A stretch of 64,000 nt of DNA from assembly GCA_017302615.1 (NCBI GenBank), contig JAFLDB010000002.1, positions 284,111 through 348,110 of the forward strand, in the 5' to 3' direction. The translations under genes and the position numbers were made by a program. The notes under the pieces were generated by a model. That model was not told the origin of the DNA, did no database searches, and saw only the letters and a list, made by a program, of their open reading frames with translations. The stretch's first letter is position 1; every line of letters begins with the position of its first letter. Shown here one piece after another: positions 9,381 through 19,906 of the stretch. The stretch is from Sphingomonadales bacterium (GTDB lineage: Bacteria; Pseudomonadota; Alphaproteobacteria; Sphingomonadales; Sphingomonadaceae).

Positions 9381-10585
9381 CCGGCGAGGAACAGGAAGGT
9401 CGCGTCGAAGAGCCGCCGATCGATCCCGACAGCGCGGTGAAGCTGCGCGGCGAACCGCCGCGCGTGATGCGGCTATCCCGGAAAGCCATCGGCATCGCAT
9501 CTGCCAGCGGGTTTGCGCTGGTCGGCGGGGCCCTGATCTATGCTCTGCAACCGGCGGGACAGAAGGGCGCAGCCGAACTCTACAACACCGATGGCGTCGC
9601 CGTGGCCGACAATCTTGCAGGCGCGCCCAAGGACTACGGGCAGGTGCCCAAGCTCGGTCCGCCTCTGCCCGGCGATCTTGGCAAGCCAATCCTTGATGCG
9701 CAGCGGCGCGGTGATGTTGCAGCCCTGCCGCCGAATGGCGCGCAGCCGTCGACCTCCCCGCCGAACGCGGCGGCCAGTGCAGCCGATGCGGCCCGTCAGC
9801 ACGCCGAACAGGAACGCGAGGCCGCGCGAGGCAGTCGCCTCTTTTTCGGTGGTGCATCGCCGACAAATGCTGGCGCCGGGTTCGCTGGATTACCTGCCGC
9901 GGCCGCCGGAACACCCGACACAGCTCATGCTGCAGGAACCCAGGGTGAAGCTGGCCGCAAACAGGCGTTTCTCGAGCGCGCCACCGATCGCCGCACCGTG
10001 TCCGCCGAACGGCTGACCGGACTGGCATCGACGCACGTCGTTCAGGCAGGCTCGGTCATTCCGGCGGCGCTGATCACCGGCATCCGCTCGGACCTTCCGG
10101 GGTTGGTCACCGCGCAGGTCACCCAGAACGTCTATGACAGCCCGACCGGGCGTATCCTGCTGATCCCGCAAGGTTCGCGGCTGATCGGCGATTACGATGC
10201 CGATGTCGCGTTCGGACAGAGTCGAATCCTGCTTGCCTGGAACCGGCTGATCCTTCCCGATGGTAGGTCGCTCGTGCTGGAGCGCCAACCCGCATCCGAC
10301 CCGCGTGGTTTTGCCGGACTGCAAGACGGCACTGACTACCATTGGGGCGGTGTGCTCAAGGCCGCGCTGGTCTCGACTCTGCTCGGCGCGGGCTCGGAGT
10401 TCGGCTCGGGCGACGACGGCAATCTGGCACGCGCGTTTCGCCGTGGGACACAGGACAGCATCAATCGCGCCGGAGAGCAGATCGTGTCGCGCGAGCTGAA
10501 TGTCCGACCGACGCTGACCATCCGGCCCGGATTTCCGGTGCGCATACTGGTGACCCGCGACCTGGTGCTCGGAGGCAGGCAATGA
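9377..10585 (+). CDS. trbI: TrbI, VirB10-like energy-sensing channel protein
   Basis: 402 residues, start ATG overlapping the trbG stop. Cytoplasmic N-terminus, a single transmembrane helix near residues 35-55, a Pro/Ala-rich periplasmic linker, then the VirB10 barrel (VQAGSVIPAALITGIRSDLPG, QGSRLIGDYDADVAFGQSR, IRPGFPVRILVTRDLVL). It spans both membranes in the T4SS. Last classical trb gene; its stop overlaps the DUF2274 gene. Confidence 0.95.
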   Translation: MTGEEQEGRVEEPPIDPDSAVKLRGEPPRVMRLSRKAIGIASASGFALVGGALIYALQPAGQKGAAELYNTDGVAVADNLAGAPKDYGQVPKLGPPLPGDLGKPILDAQRRGDVAALPPNGAQPSTSPPNAAASAADAARQHAEQEREAARGSRLFFGGASPTNAGAGFAGLPAAAAGTPDTAHAAGTQGEAGRKQAFLERATDRRTVSAERLTGLASTHVVQAGSVIPAALITGIRSDLPGLVTAQVTQNVYDSPTGRILLIPQGSRLIGDYDADVAFGQSRILLAWNRLILPDGRSLVLERQPASDPRGFAGLQDGTDYHWGGVLKAALVSTLLGAGSEFGSGDDGNLARAFRRGTQDSINRAGEQIVSRELNVRPTLTIRPGFPVRILVTRDLVLGGRQ

Positions 10586-10809
10586 CCCGGCTTAAGCTGG
10601 CCGACCTTGCCGACGAAAAGCCCGTGCGACTGACGGTCGAGGTGTCGGCGCGGCTGCACCGTGAACTGGTGTCATATGCCGCAGCATTGAACGGTGGTGA
10701 TGCCAAGGGGGCGCCAGCACCCGAACGGCTGATCGGGCCGATGATCGAGCGGTTCATTGCGACCGACCGCAGTTTTGCCAAGACGCGGCGGTCGGCTCAG
10801 CCGGGGTAA
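10582..10809 (+). CDS. DUF2274 protein, end of trb operon
   Basis: 75 residues from ATG 10582, overlapping the trbI stop by four bases. Starts RLKLADLADEKPVRLTVEVSARLHRELVSYA, the typical ribbon-helix-helix-like DUF2274 sequence, with a short tail. Proteins of this family regularly follow trbI in proteobacterial ICEs. A small DNA-binding or accessory role is plausible but unproven. The last 13 bases overlap the end of the convergent lysR gene. Confidence 0.85.
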   Translation: MTRLKLADLADEKPVRLTVEVSARLHRELVSYAAALNGGDAKGAPAPERLIGPMIERFIATDRSFAKTRRSAQPG

Positions 10810-11702
10810 CGTTCTTCGATCAGCTTGAAGAAGTGCTTGAGCGCCGGGTTTTCGTTATCCTCGCGCCAGTAGAGGGCATATTCCAGCCGGGCAGGCCCGG
10901 ACGGGTCGTTGATCTCACGGAAGTGCAGATCTTGCCATGGAACGCCCTGCGAGGCTTCGGTGGCAATGGAGATGAAGCGCTTGGCGGCGATCATGCTCAG
11001 CACGCTCTCCTGGCTGGTATCCTGATAGATAACAGCGGGCCTGAAACCCTGCTCAGTCAATCGGGCGGAAATCAGATTGCCCAGGATCGGTCCAAGCCCG
11101 TTGCTTGAGACGACGAAAACTTCGCGGCGAAGATCCTGCCAGTAGATCCGCTCCTTCGAAAGCAGGTCGCTGTCGCCAAGGAGGACTGCGAACAGCCGCT
11201 CGGACCAGAGCGGCTTTGACAACAGCCCGTCTTCGCCCAGGCCGATTGGGACCACACCCACATCCATGGTTTGCGATTGCAGTCCGTGGACGATCTTTTC
11301 GGGCCCGCCTTCAATTCCGTCGAACTGCACTTCGGGGAAGCGCGAAAGATAATCGGAGAACGCCAATTTGAGGTTGCCTGACATGAGTGACGAGCAGTAA
11401 CCGACCGCCAATCGGCCTTGCAGGCCATAGCTCACATTGCGTGCAGTGATCTGAAGGTTGTCGAGGTCGGTAACGATGCGGCGCGCTTGCTCGATGAACA
11501 CCTTGCCATTCTCGGTCACCTCGGCCCCGCGTGTAGTGCGCTCGAACAACTTTATGCCAAGCCGGATCTCCATATCCTTCACTTTGCGGCTGAGCGTTGA
11601 CTGCTTCATCCCGAGCGTAGCCGCTGCGCGGGCAAAGCTCTGACTGTCGGCCGTGAGTACGGCATAACGAAGTTGACGGACCTCTATGCCAATATTATGC
11701 AA
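10797..11702 (-). CDS. LysR-family transcriptional regulator
   Basis: 301 residues starting at TTG 11702, which has an AAGGA site seven bases upstream. N-terminal winged HTH at about 5-65 (RQLRYAVLTADSQSFARAAATLGMKQSTLSRKVKDME), followed by a LysR effector-binding domain. It is convergent with, and overlaps by 13 bases, the trb operon, a conserved ICE layout, so it may regulate transfer genes; the ligand is unknown. Its promoter must lie in the AT-rich 11703-11912. Confidence 0.92.
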   Translation of the reverse strand: MHNIGIEVRQLRYAVLTADSQSFARAAATLGMKQSTLSRKVKDMEIRLGIKLFERTTRGAEVTENGKVFIEQARRIVTDLDNLQITARNVSYGLQGRLAVGYCSSLMSGNLKLAFSDYLSRFPEVQFDGIEGGPEKIVHGLQSQTMDVGVVPIGLGEDGLLSKPLWSERLFAVLLGDSDLLSKERIYWQDLRREVFVVSSNGLGPILGNLISARLTEQGFRPAVIYQDTSQESVLSMIAAKRFISIATEASQGVPWQDLHFREINDPSGPARLEYALYWREDNENPALKHFFKLIEERYPG

Positions 11703-11912
11703 TCAAATGTCCTTAAACTGAAATACAATTTGATAATCGAGCGTAATATAATAAACGTCATTCAATGTGTCGTTGCCGAACCAAGTACTCTCATATGATT
11801 TATAGATATCAATGATCACGGTCATATATGCGAAATCACAATCTCTAATTTTGCAGACAAGCGTCTCTATTTATTTTTCACGCTAACTGTTCGAATTCGT
11901 TGAGTAGATTTC
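11703..11912. promoter_or_regulatory. AT-rich intergenic region upstream of lysR
   Basis: 210 bases of much lower GC than the surroundings, with runs such as TAATATAATAAA, lying between the lysR start and the end of cusA. It must hold the lysR promoter. No hairpin with a T-run was found to end the cus transcript. The composition break marks the boundary between the transfer module and the cargo. Confidence 0.45.
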
Positions 11913-14900
11913 TCAATCGACCTCTTCTTCCGACCTTGGGGCGCGGCTGGAACGGCGACGCATCAAGAGGTACGCGGCAGGGATGACGAGCATCGACAGG
12001 AGCGGCGCCGTTATCATGCCTCCAACCATCGGTGCTGCGATCCGGCTCATCACTTCCGAACCAGTGCCACTTCCGACAAGCACAGGAAAAAGGCCCGCCA
12101 GGATGACGGCGACCGTCATGGCTTTGGGTCGCACTCGCAGGAGCGCACCCTCGCGTACCGCAGCAGCGACATCGCCGTCTTCCCGCGCTTCAAGTGCGTG
12201 CTTGAGGTAGATCAGCATCACCACGCCGAACTCGGCCGAGACCCCGGCGAGAGCGATAAAGCCAACGGCAGTGGCGACCGACTGGTTGTAACCGAACCAG
12301 TAAAGCAGCCAGAGTCCCCCGGCCAGAGCAAAGGGCAGGGTTCCCATGATCAGAAGTGCTTCGTCCCAGCGACGGAAAGTGAGGTAGAGAAGCGCGAAGA
12401 TGATCGCGAGCGTGACCGGCACCACCAGTTTCATCCGCTCCTTGGCGCGGACCAGAAACTCATACTGGCCAGTGTAGGAAATGCTGACGCCTGGAGGCAG
12501 CTTTATCTTGGCGGTGATCGCCCGATTGATGTCTGAGACGAGTGTCTGCATGTCGCTCGAACGACCATCGACATAGATCCATGTGACCGGTCTGCCGTTT
12601 TCGCTGCGGAGCATCGGCGGTCCATCGCTGACACGGACGGTTGCGACTGTGCCGAGCGTAATCTGTTGCCCGGAGGGGGTGAATACGGGAAGATTGGCCA
12701 GCTTGCCTAAGCTATCGCGCAGTTCTCGCGGATAGCGCACACTGATGGGGTAGCGCGCCAGCCCTTCGACGGTCTGGCTGATGTTCTCGCCGCCGATCGC
12801 CGACGCAACCACATCGTGCACATCCGCAACATTCAGCCCAAATCGGGAAGCGGAGGCACGGTCCACCTGAACGTCGATATACCGACCACCGCTGAGCCGT
12901 TCAGCCAGTGCGGATGAGACACCCGGAACTGCGCGAACCACACCCTCTATGCTTTTGGCCGTACGGTTTATTTCGGCGAGGTTAGAACCGGCCACTTTGA
13001 TTCCGATGGGGCTTTTGATCCCGGTTGCCAGCATATCGATCCGGTTTCGGATCGGGGGAATCCAAAAATTGGCGAGGCCGGGCACCTTCACCCGTGCGTC
13101 CAGCTCCTCAACCAACTTTGCAGGCGTCATTCCTGGCCGCCACTGGTCGACAGGTTTGAACCGGATGGTCGTTTCGAACATCTCGAGTGGAGCAGGATCC
13201 GTCGCGCTATCGGCCCGCCCTGACTTTCCGAACACCGTCTCGACTTCGGGGACTGATTTAATCAGCCTGTTTGTCTGCTGAAGGAGGCGGCCCGCCTCTG
13301 CCGCCGACAAGCCAGGCAAAGCCGAAGGCATGTAGAGTAGATCGCCCTCGTTCATCTGGGGCAAGAATTCGCCGCCGATACGCGAAGCGGGCCATAAACT
13401 GCTTGCGAACACGAGCGCTGCGATCAGCAGCGTTCGCTTGGGGCGGGCCAGGACCCAGTCAATGGCCGGGCGATACATCCGCGAGAGCCACCGGTTGATC
13501 GGGTTGGCCTCTTCGCTCGGGATTTTCCCCTTGATCAGCAATCCCATCAACACCGGGATCAGTGTGATCGACAGGAAAGCGGCCGCTGCCATCGCATAGG
13601 TCTTGGTGAACGCCAGCGGAGTGAACAGTCGTCCTTCCTGACCCTGCAACGTAAAGATGGGGATGAAGGAAAACGTGATGATCAGCAGGCTCAGGAACAG
13701 TGCTGGCCCCACTTCGGCCGCCGCCTCAGTGACAAGCGCCCACCGCGCCCGCGAATCGAGTTTTTGATCGGGATGTTCGTGTTGCCAGCGTTCGAGATGC
13801 TTATGGGCATTCTCGATCATGACCACAGCCGCATCGACCATAGCGCCGATTGCGATGGCGATTCCCCCGAGCGACAGGATGTTCGCGTTGAGCCCCTGCA
13901 ACCGCATGACGATAAAGGCTATGAGGATGCCAAGAGGCAGCGTGAGGATCGCGACCAGCGCCGATCGTGCATGCCAGAGGAACAGTCCGCAGACCGCGGC
14001 GACGATCAGGAACTCTTCGAGCAGTTTGCCGGTCAGGTTTTCAACTGCCCTGTCAATCAGACCCGACCGATCATAGACAGTAACAACCTCGACGCCCGGT
14101 GGCAGACTCTTCTTGAGGTCATCGAACTTTTGCCGGACCCCTTCGATGACCGCGCGTGCGTTTTGCCCTTGGCGCATAACGATGACACCCCCGGCAACTT
14201 CACCTTCGCCATTGAGTTCGGCAATGCCGCGGCGCATTTCGGGGCCGACTTGAACCGTGGCGATATCGCCAATCGTTATCGGTACCCCGCCGGCAGCGGT
14301 GCGGATCGGGACGAGCCCGAAATCGTCGAGCGAACTTAGATAGCCACTGGCCCGGACGGTATACTCGGCACCAGCCATCTCGACAGTTGCCCCGCCTGTT
14401 TCCTGGTTGGCCCGGCGAAGAGCGTCAGCAACCTCTTGCGGCGAAATCCCGTAACCAGCGAGCTTCTGCGGATCGACGATCACCTGATATTGTCGGACCA
14501 TGCCGCCGATAGCAGCGACCTCCGCCACGCCCGGGACCGTCTTGAGTTCGAAGCGCAGGAACCAGTCCTGGATACTCCGTAACTGCGCGAGGTCATGCTT
14601 GCCGCTGCGATCGACCAGCGCGTATTCGTAGACCCAGCCTACACCGGTCGCATCGGGACCGAGCGTGGCCTTGGCACCCGTCGGCAACCGGCTCTGCACC
14701 TGGCTGAGATATTCCAGAACCCGGCTGCGCGCCCAATAGAGGTCGGTGCCATCTTCGAACAGCACATAGACGTAACTGTCGCCGGTAAACGAGTAGCCGC
14801 GCACAATCCTCGCACCCGGTACCGACAACATGGTTGTCGCAACCGGAGTGGTAATCTGATTTTCGATGATTTGTGGAGCCTGGCCCGGCCAGCTGGTCCG

Positions 14901-15047
14901 GATAATCACCTGGACGTCCGACAGGTCCGGGAGCGCATCGACCGGCGTGGTCCGGGCCGCGGCCAGTCCGAGTGCCGTGAGGACCAATGCCGCTGCAAGA
15001 ACGAAGCCGCGCGCGCGTACCGAAGCCCTGATGATTGCGGCAATCAC
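11913..15047 (-). CDS. cusA: CusA-type Cu(I)/Ag(I) RND efflux transporter
   Basis: 1044 residues, a full heavy-metal-efflux RND pump (12 predicted membrane helices, two large periplasmic loops). The three methionines that carry Cu(I)/Ag(I) in E. coli CusA are present at the very same numbers: M573 (DLLYMPS), M623 (PLEMFETTI) and M672 ([12 protein letters not shown]). The start [15 protein letters not shown] also matches the CusA branch. It exports monovalent copper and silver from the periplasm or cytoplasm through CusB and the outer-membrane factor. Its start overlaps the cusB stop; it is the last gene of cusCBA. Confidence 0.96.
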   Translation of the reverse strand: MIAAIIRASVRARGFVLAAALVLTALGLAAARTTPVDALPDLSDVQVIIRTSWPGQAPQIIENQITTPVATTMLSVPGARIVRGYSFTGDSYVYVLFEDGTDLYWARSRVLEYLSQVQSRLPTGAKATLGPDATGVGWVYEYALVDRSGKHDLAQLRSIQDWFLRFELKTVPGVAEVAAIGGMVRQYQVIVDPQKLAGYGISPQEVADALRRANQETGGATVEMAGAEYTVRASGYLSSLDDFGLVPIRTAAGGVPITIGDIATVQVGPEMRRGIAELNGEGEVAGGVIVMRQGQNARAVIEGVRQKFDDLKKSLPPGVEVVTVYDRSGLIDRAVENLTGKLLEEFLIVAAVCGLFLWHARSALVAILTLPLGILIAFIVMRLQGLNANILSLGGIAIAIGAMVDAAVVMIENAHKHLERWQHEHPDQKLDSRARWALVTEAAAEVGPALFLSLLIITFSFIPIFTLQGQEGRLFTPLAFTKTYAMAAAAFLSITLIPVLMGLLIKGKIPSEEANPINRWLSRMYRPAIDWVLARPKRTLLIAALVFASSLWPASRIGGEFLPQMNEGDLLYMPSALPGLSAAEAGRLLQQTNRLIKSVPEVETVFGKSGRADSATDPAPLEMFETTIRFKPVDQWRPGMTPAKLVEELDARVKVPGLANFWIPPIRNRIDMLATGIKSPIGIKVAGSNLAEINRTAKSIEGVVRAVPGVSSALAERLSGGRYIDVQVDRASASRFGLNVADVHDVVASAIGGENISQTVEGLARYPISVRYPRELRDSLGKLANLPVFTPSGQQITLGTVATVRVSDGPPMLRSENGRPVTWIYVDGRSSDMQTLVSDINRAITAKIKLPPGVSISYTGQYEFLVRAKERMKLVVPVTLAIIFALLYLTFRRWDEALLIMGTLPFALAGGLWLLYWFGYNQSVATAVGFIALAGVSAEFGVVMLIYLKHALEAREDGDVAAAVREGALLRVRPKAMTVAVILAGLFPVLVGSGTGSEVMSRIAAPMVGGMITAPLLSMLVIPAAYLLMRRRSSRAPRSEEEVD

Positions 15048-16276
15048 CGGTCACCGCCGATCGGGCGCGCGGCAACACCTGCCAGACTTGCTTCGGAATC
15101 GAGCAGGAACTGAGCCGATGCCACAACCCGTTCATTTGCGGTGAGACCTGCCAAGACTTCGGTCTTGCCGCCGCCCTCGCGTCCAATCCGGATTTCGGCG
15201 GGGCGATATCGTCCCCCCGGTAAAGCGAGCATTACCAAAGTGCGGGTGCCGGTGCGAATGATCGCCTCACTTGGCACCAGCAATCGGGCCAGACCGTCCT
15301 GACCGAAATTCACCTTGGCAAACATGCCAGGCCGTAGCTGGCCCCGGCGATTGGCCAGCTCAATGCGCGCAGTCAGCGTCCGGCTATCGGCTTGGGCGGT
15401 CGGCAAAATCGCCGTGATCGTGCCGTGGAATGTTTCGCCAGGGAAGGCCGCGAACGTGACGGAGGCACCCAGTCCAACCCTAATCTTCTCAGCTTGGACT
15501 TCCGGGACAGCCGCGTTCAGCCAGACTGTTCCGATCCCGCCAACTTGCGCAAGGCTTGCCCCCGCTGGAAGAGTCATCCCGGCTCTCACGTCAAGAGATT
15601 GGATTACGCCCGCTTTGGGCGACCGGATCGTGACCACGTCATGGGTTCGACCAGTGCGCTCAACCTCAGCGATAAGCCCGTCCGACATACCCAAGAGCGT
15701 CAGGCGTCGGCGCGCTGCGGCGGTCAGGTCCGCCTTGCCCAGCTGTCTGACGGCCAAATATTCAGTCTGCGCACCAGCCCAGTCAGAAATCAGCAGATCC
15801 GCAATTGGAGTTCCTGCCGCGATGACGTCTCCTGGTGCGCGCCCGTAAACGCGGCTCACGAATCCACCCGAGCGTGCCTGCACGATAGCTACTTCGCGCA
15901 GATTGAAATCCAGGGTCCCGGTAACCGCCAGATCGGAGGGAAGGACTCCCATTTCGGCGACCACGACACGCATTCCCAGATTCTGCTGAGCAGCCGGGTC
16001 AATTGTGATGCCCGGGCCCATGTCGGGCGCCTCGTCAGCATATTTGGGAATGGTCTTCATTCCCATCGACGATAACGAATTGGGGTTGTCGTAGCGCTCC
16101 TGCGGCACCATCGGATCATACCAATAGAGGACCTTGCGCCCGTCGGCCGCCGATTTGGCCGCGGCGTCGCCGTGGTCGTTGCGTAGGCCAAGCCAATAAC
16201 CCGCGCCGCCCGCAGCTATGGCTATTGCCAGCAGCAGCGCGCCCCAGCGCGCTGCGCTCTTCCTGTCCAGCGTCAT
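15044..16276 (-). CDS. cusB: CusB-type periplasmic adaptor
   Basis: 410 residues with an N-terminal membrane anchor (about 8-28) and then a heavy-metal-binding segment [11 protein letters not shown]...MGMKTIPKY, typical of CusB. The barrel-sandwich/coiled-coil adaptor follows ([27 protein letters not shown]-like [14 protein letters not shown]). It links the RND pump to the TolC-like channel and hands over Cu(I)/Ag(I). Start and stop overlap the neighbouring genes by four bases each, so the three proteins are made stoichiometrically. Confidence 0.95.
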   Translation of the reverse strand: MTLDRKSAARWGALLLAIAIAAGGAGYWLGLRNDHGDAAAKSAADGRKVLYWYDPMVPQERYDNPNSLSSMGMKTIPKYADEAPDMGPGITIDPAAQQNLGMRVVVAEMGVLPSDLAVTGTLDFNLREVAIVQARSGGFVSRVYGRAPGDVIAAGTPIADLLISDWAGAQTEYLAVRQLGKADLTAAARRRLTLLGMSDGLIAEVERTGRTHDVVTIRSPKAGVIQSLDVRAGMTLPAGASLAQVGGIGTVWLNAAVPEVQAEKIRVGLGASVTFAAFPGETFHGTITAILPTAQADSRTLTARIELANRRGQLRPGMFAKVNFGQDGLARLLVPSEAIIRTGTRTLVMLALPGGRYRPAEIRIGREGGGKTEVLAGLTANERVVASAQFLLDSEASLAGVAARPIGGDR

Positions 16277-17502
16277 GGCTGCACCCTTCCGTATGTGTAA
16301 TTGATCCGGATCACGTCGCGTGCGACATCGGCTTCGCGAGCGAGAGCCTCCACTTCGGCCTCAGCCAGGGCGAGCGTCGACAGCAAGGCGCTGCCGAGAT
16401 CGAGCCTCCCGGCGGCATAGCTCGCCATGTCCAGTTCGGCGCGGCGCTTGGCGAGAGGCACCAGCGTGCTTCGGGCATTCTCCAGTTGCTGAACGTGCAT
16501 GTCATATTCGGCGAGGTCTGCTTCCAGCTCGGCACGCACCTGACGGATCGTCGCATCCCGAGCGAAAAGTGCCTCAGTTTCTTCACTCGCCCGCGCGGCG
16601 ATCAAGGGATCTTGGCGCTTTCGTGCGAACAGCGGCAGGTCGACACTAACCCCTACGGAGACCATACCCCCATAGGCTGGATCACGGCGTCCATAGCTCG
16701 CGTTGACTCTCCAGTCCGGTCGCTTTTCAGCCCTTGCCAGTGCGCTTTCCGCCTCGGCGCTGCGGACACCTGCATCGTAGAGTCTCACACGAGGCAGCGA
16801 TTCAATTCCGGCAAAGAGGGCCTGCCGATCGACGGTCAAGGCTGGGGGTTCGCCCGCCAGTTCCGGGTTTGGAACGCCCGTGAAGCGGGCCAATCTGGCC
16901 TTGGCCTTCGCGACTTCTGCCGCCAGCGCACTGCGGCGATCGTTGACCTGAGCGCGCAATTGCGAGGGCTCCAATGCCTGCGATGGGCGTGCCGACCCGG
17001 ATGCCAGCCTTGCGGAAACCGTCGATTGGAGGTCATCCAGACTTTCGATCAGGCGATCGAGCTGTCCAAGGCGCCGCTCGGCATAGTACAGGTCGATCCA
17101 GGCGAGCGCAGTTTGGACCTGGACACTTTGCGCTTCCGCAGCTTGGCCCGCCTCCGCCAGGCCAATATCGGCCTGCGCCCGCTGGGCACGAGCGCGTCGT
17201 TTGGCGGGGTTTGGGAAAGCTTGCTCCACCCCGATCCGCTCCATGGTCATACCTTCACGCGTAAAGCTGAAAGCCGGCGGCCCGGAGATCGGATAGTTCT
17301 CCAAGGCGACGTTGATCGTCGGATCCGGCAGCTGATCTGCGGCGATTGCGGCCGATTGGCTTGCTTGTACCTTGGCTTCGCTGGCACGAACCGAAGGCGC
17401 ATCCTCTACCGCGCGGGTTACAGCTTCTTCGAAGGTCATTGGCTGTCCGACCGCAAGAGCCGGCACAACCAACAAAGGCAAAGCGAGAAATCGTGTCTTC
17501 AA
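16273..17502 (-). CDS. TolC-family outer-membrane factor of Cus pump
   Basis: 409 residues, start TTG 17502 with GAGGGG about 11 bases upstream; signal peptide ends near ALAVGQ. Two outer-membrane efflux repeats with long coiled coils (VRASEAKVQASQSAAIAADQLPDPTINVAL; MERIGVEQAFPNPAKRRARAQ). It is the exit duct of the Cus complex, called CusC/CzcC by position. First gene of the operon, transcribed from the sigma-type promoter at 17634-17660. Confidence 0.92.
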   Translation of the reverse strand: MKTRFLALPLLVVPALAVGQPMTFEEAVTRAVEDAPSVRASEAKVQASQSAAIAADQLPDPTINVALENYPISGPPAFSFTREGMTMERIGVEQAFPNPAKRRARAQRAQADIGLAEAGQAAEAQSVQVQTALAWIDLYYAERRLGQLDRLIESLDDLQSTVSARLASGSARPSQALEPSQLRAQVNDRRSALAAEVAKAKARLARFTGVPNPELAGEPPALTVDRQALFAGIESLPRVRLYDAGVRSAEAESALARAEKRPDWRVNASYGRRDPAYGGMVSVGVSVDLPLFARKRQDPLIAARASEETEALFARDATIRQVRAELEADLAEYDMHVQQLENARSTLVPLAKRRAELDMASYAAGRLDLGSALLSTLALAEAEVEALAREADVARDVIRINYTYGRVQP

Positions 17503-17633
17503 AAAATTGTCCCCTCGTTGGCAGGCTCTGCAGAATCATGATGCGGCCAATCAGAATTAGCCGGACTTGCTCATTGCGCGCGTTCCTGCGGTATCCAGCC
17601 AGACATGAGGCCCGTCCGCCGCTTCACAAGCTA

Positions 17634-17660
17634 ATACGCAGCGCAATGATGCAGCCCTCA
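17634..17660 (-). promoter_or_regulatory. ECF-type promoter of cusCBA
   Basis: On the minus strand, TGAGGG, 16 bases, then CGTAT. Identical in layout to six other sites in this window, including both promoters of the sigma-factor region. It points to the outer-membrane factor gene, leaving about a 125-base leader. Predicted to be read by the ECF sigma factor at 46504-47088. Confidence 0.75.
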
Positions 17661-17786
17661 TCAGCCGCGACCAAAAACAGACTGACAGCCGGCAACTTGG
17701 AGCGGTCGCACCGCAACACCGGCCGAGCGGGCCGCGGCCCTACGAAAACAGAACACGATTGTGCGGAGCCGATCTCGCAGCAATGC

Positions 17787-17802
17787 GGACAATACTTACA
17801 GC
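17787..17802 (+). promoter_or_regulatory. FixJ-like site, copy 1
   Basis: GGACAATACTTACAGC. Differs by one base from the copy at 21384. The reverse complement, GTAAGTA, resembles the core I remember for rhizobial FixJ sites (GTA(A/C)GTAG). Placed upstream of the cytochrome-barrel gene, where it suits transcription starting near 17850 and translation from ATG 17980 rather than TTG 17836. Confidence 0.5.
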
Positions 17803-17979
17803 TTCGGCTAGGCCAAAGTCCTCACAGGAGGTGATTTGGCTAAGAGGGAGGCCTCGCGCCCAAAAGCGCCCCAACCTGAGGGAAGGAACAATCCCGCCAA
17901 TTCATTTCAGCGCGGTAGTCACGCGATACTTGCGCAACTTGGCGTGAGAGGAGCGGATTTGGGAGCGAGGTGTTGCGAC

Positions 17980-19395
17980 ATGCCCGAAAGAACTTCGCCT
18001 GAAGGTTCGCGATACGAACAAAAGCCAGCCTGTGGTGCCAAGCTTCATCGAGCTGCATTTCTCGCCCAGCTGCCGTTTGCGGCACTGGCAATCATACTTA
18101 CGATGTTCCCGCCCCCGGCCAAAGCCGTCCCCGCTTATGTCGACCAGACCGGGCTGAATTGCCAAGCCTGCCACGTCGGAGGGTTCGGACCTCAACTGAC
18201 CCCGATGGGCCGCCAGTTCAAGATCGAAGGCTATACGATGCGCAGCGGCGCAAGCGTTCCGATCTCAGCAGTGGGCGAGGTCTCGTTCACACACACCCGC
18301 AAGAATCAGAGCCCGCCGCCTGAAGCAGGCAAGGCCAATAACAACCTGATCCTGGACCGCGGCAGCCTGTTCCTGACGGGCGGCATTGGCCAGAATTTCG
18401 GTGGCTTCGTGGAAGTCGCCTACGACGGGGCGGAGAAGGCCTGGATGCTCGACATGCTCGACCTCCGGGCCGTTACCAAGCGTCAGGTCTTCGGACAGGA
18501 CGCTGTATTAGGACTCTCTCTCAACAATTTTCCAACGGTCCAAGACCCCTGGAACACTACTCCGGCTTGGGGTTTCCCTTATTCCCAAACCACTATTTCA
18601 AGGACGCCGGGGGCAACTCCACTCATCAACGGAAAACTGGGCGGCAATACCTTGGGTCTGACTGCCTACGCCTGGATCGGGCAAAAATTCTATCTCGAAG
18701 GCGGCGCCTATTCCAGTCCTCGCGCTGGCACGCTCCAGTGGATTGGAATCGATCCGAACGATCCCGGCGACATCAAGGGGTTGGCACCTTACGGCAGGGT
18801 GGCTTGGCAAGGACCATTAAGCGGCGGCACGGCTCACGTGGGAGCCTATTTTCTTCAAGCGCGCATTCGTCCGCAGCGCGACCGGACCACCGCTCTCTCG
18901 GACCGCTACACCGACTTTGGCGTCGATGCATCCTGGCAAAAGGCGCTGGGGTCGGGAGACGCGCTCTCTGCGCAGCTGCGCTACACTCGCGAAAATGGCG
19001 AGCTCCAGGCAAGTTGCATGCTCGGCTTTGTCGGCCCCGGCGGGAGCGCGGATTGTGCCCGCACGCGGCTCAGCGAAGTGCGGGGCGACATCAGCTACAA
19101 CTGGCGGTCGAAGATCGGCGTCACGGTCGGTGCATTCTCGACCACCGGAACTGCAAACTCGAACTTGTACAGCGGGCCGACCGGCAAGCCGGACAGCAAC
19201 GGCCTGTTGGCCCAGCTTGACTACACGCCGTGGGCCGCCGGCAATGGCCCGCTTGGACGCCGCGCCAGCATGCGCGTCGGCGTGCAATACACCGCCTACG
19301 GTAAATTCGATGGTGCCCGAAACAATTACGACGGCACCGGCGTCAATGCTTCCGACAACAACGCGCTGAGGGTATTCACATGGCTCGCCTTCTGA
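17980..19395 (+). CDS. c-type haem outer-membrane barrel-like protein
   Basis: 471 residues from ATG 17980 (GAGCGAGG upstream). A TTG 48 codons earlier has a strong AGGAGG but would put Arg/Pro-rich sequence before the signal peptide, so the ATG is preferred. A secretion signal ends near PPAKA; mature protein starts PAYVDQTGLNCQACH, a single CxxCH haem site, then GGFGPQLTPMGRQFKI. The remaining 400 residues alternate hydrophobic and polar residues with many Tyr/Gly turns and end in ...VFTWLAF, a terminal aromatic typical of outer-membrane beta barrels. It looks like a haem-bearing porin that could pass electrons outwards. The fusion is seen; the role is inference. Confidence 0.72.
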   Translation: MPERTSPEGSRYEQKPACGAKLHRAAFLAQLPFAALAIILTMFPPPAKAVPAYVDQTGLNCQACHVGGFGPQLTPMGRQFKIEGYTMRSGASVPISAVGEVSFTHTRKNQSPPPEAGKANNNLILDRGSLFLTGGIGQNFGGFVEVAYDGAEKAWMLDMLDLRAVTKRQVFGQDAVLGLSLNNFPTVQDPWNTTPAWGFPYSQTTISRTPGATPLINGKLGGNTLGLTAYAWIGQKFYLEGGAYSSPRAGTLQWIGIDPNDPGDIKGLAPYGRVAWQGPLSGGTAHVGAYFLQARIRPQRDRTTALSDRYTDFGVDASWQKALGSGDALSAQLRYTRENGELQASCMLGFVGPGGSADCARTRLSEVRGDISYNWRSKIGVTVGAFSTTGTANSNLYSGPTGKPDSNGLLAQLDYTPWAAGNGPLGRRASMRVGVQYTAYGKFDGARNNYDGTGVNASDNNALRVFTWLAF

Positions 19396-19772
19396 AAGTT
19401 CTGGGATTAGCTGCGGGTTCGCTGGCTCCGGCCCTGGTTTTCTTTGCGGTTCCGGCGCCGGCCGCCGCGCCGGATGCTGGCGAAGCAGTATTCAAGGCCC
19501 AGTGTGCGAGTTGCCACAGCGTGACCGCCAGGGGAGGCTCGGCTGTAGGTCCCAGGTTGTCGGGCGTCGTGGGCCGCCGGGCTGGGACCCAGCCAGGCTT
19601 TGCTTACTCGCCTGCCATGAAAGGTTCGGGCGTGACCTGGACGCCGGACCAGCTCAAGCGCTTCCTCGCCAGCCCCGCCCAAAGCATGCGGGGAAACAGG
19701 ATGCCCTATGCGGGCCTTCGCGATCCCAAGAAGCTCGATGCTCTGGTCGACTGGCTGGGGAAGCAAAAGTGA
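19380..19772 (+). CDS. Class I c-type cytochrome
   Basis: 130 residues; signal peptide to about residue 29 (VPAPAAAPDAGE). One haem site CASCH at about 42-46 and a Met ligand in NRMPYAGL near 110, the classical His/Met cytochrome c pattern. The ATG lies inside the last codons of the barrel gene (16-base overlap), so the two are co-translated and probably exchange electrons in the periplasm. Confidence 0.9.
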   Translation: MARLLKVLGLAAGSLAPALVFFAVPAPAAAPDAGEAVFKAQCASCHSVTARGGSAVGPRLSGVVGRRAGTQPGFAYSPAMKGSGVTWTPDQLKRFLASPAQSMRGNRMPYAGLRDPKKLDALVDWLGKQK

Positions 19773-19845
19773 TCGGGTAGCGCGATAGCGACTGGATTGA
19801 GCCCGAGCCGCGCGGCCCATTCGTTGCTTCAGCCGCAGACACCAC

Positions 19846-19877
19846 TTGACCTAGGACCATGGTATAAGCGGCATTGT
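19846..19877 (+). promoter_or_regulatory. MerR-geometry operator-promoter, copy a
   Basis: TTGACC as a -35, then TAGGACCATGGT with an 8-base palindrome ACCATGGT inside the spacer, and CATTGT 20 bases downstream as a poor -10. Matches the copies at 21484, 29051 and 39297 in TTGACCTNGGAC. MerR regulators bind a dyad in an overlong (19-20 base) spacer. Directly upstream of the SRPBCC gene. Confidence 0.5.
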
Positions 19878-19906
19878 GCGACCAGAACTGTGGAATGAAA
19901 CGGCGC

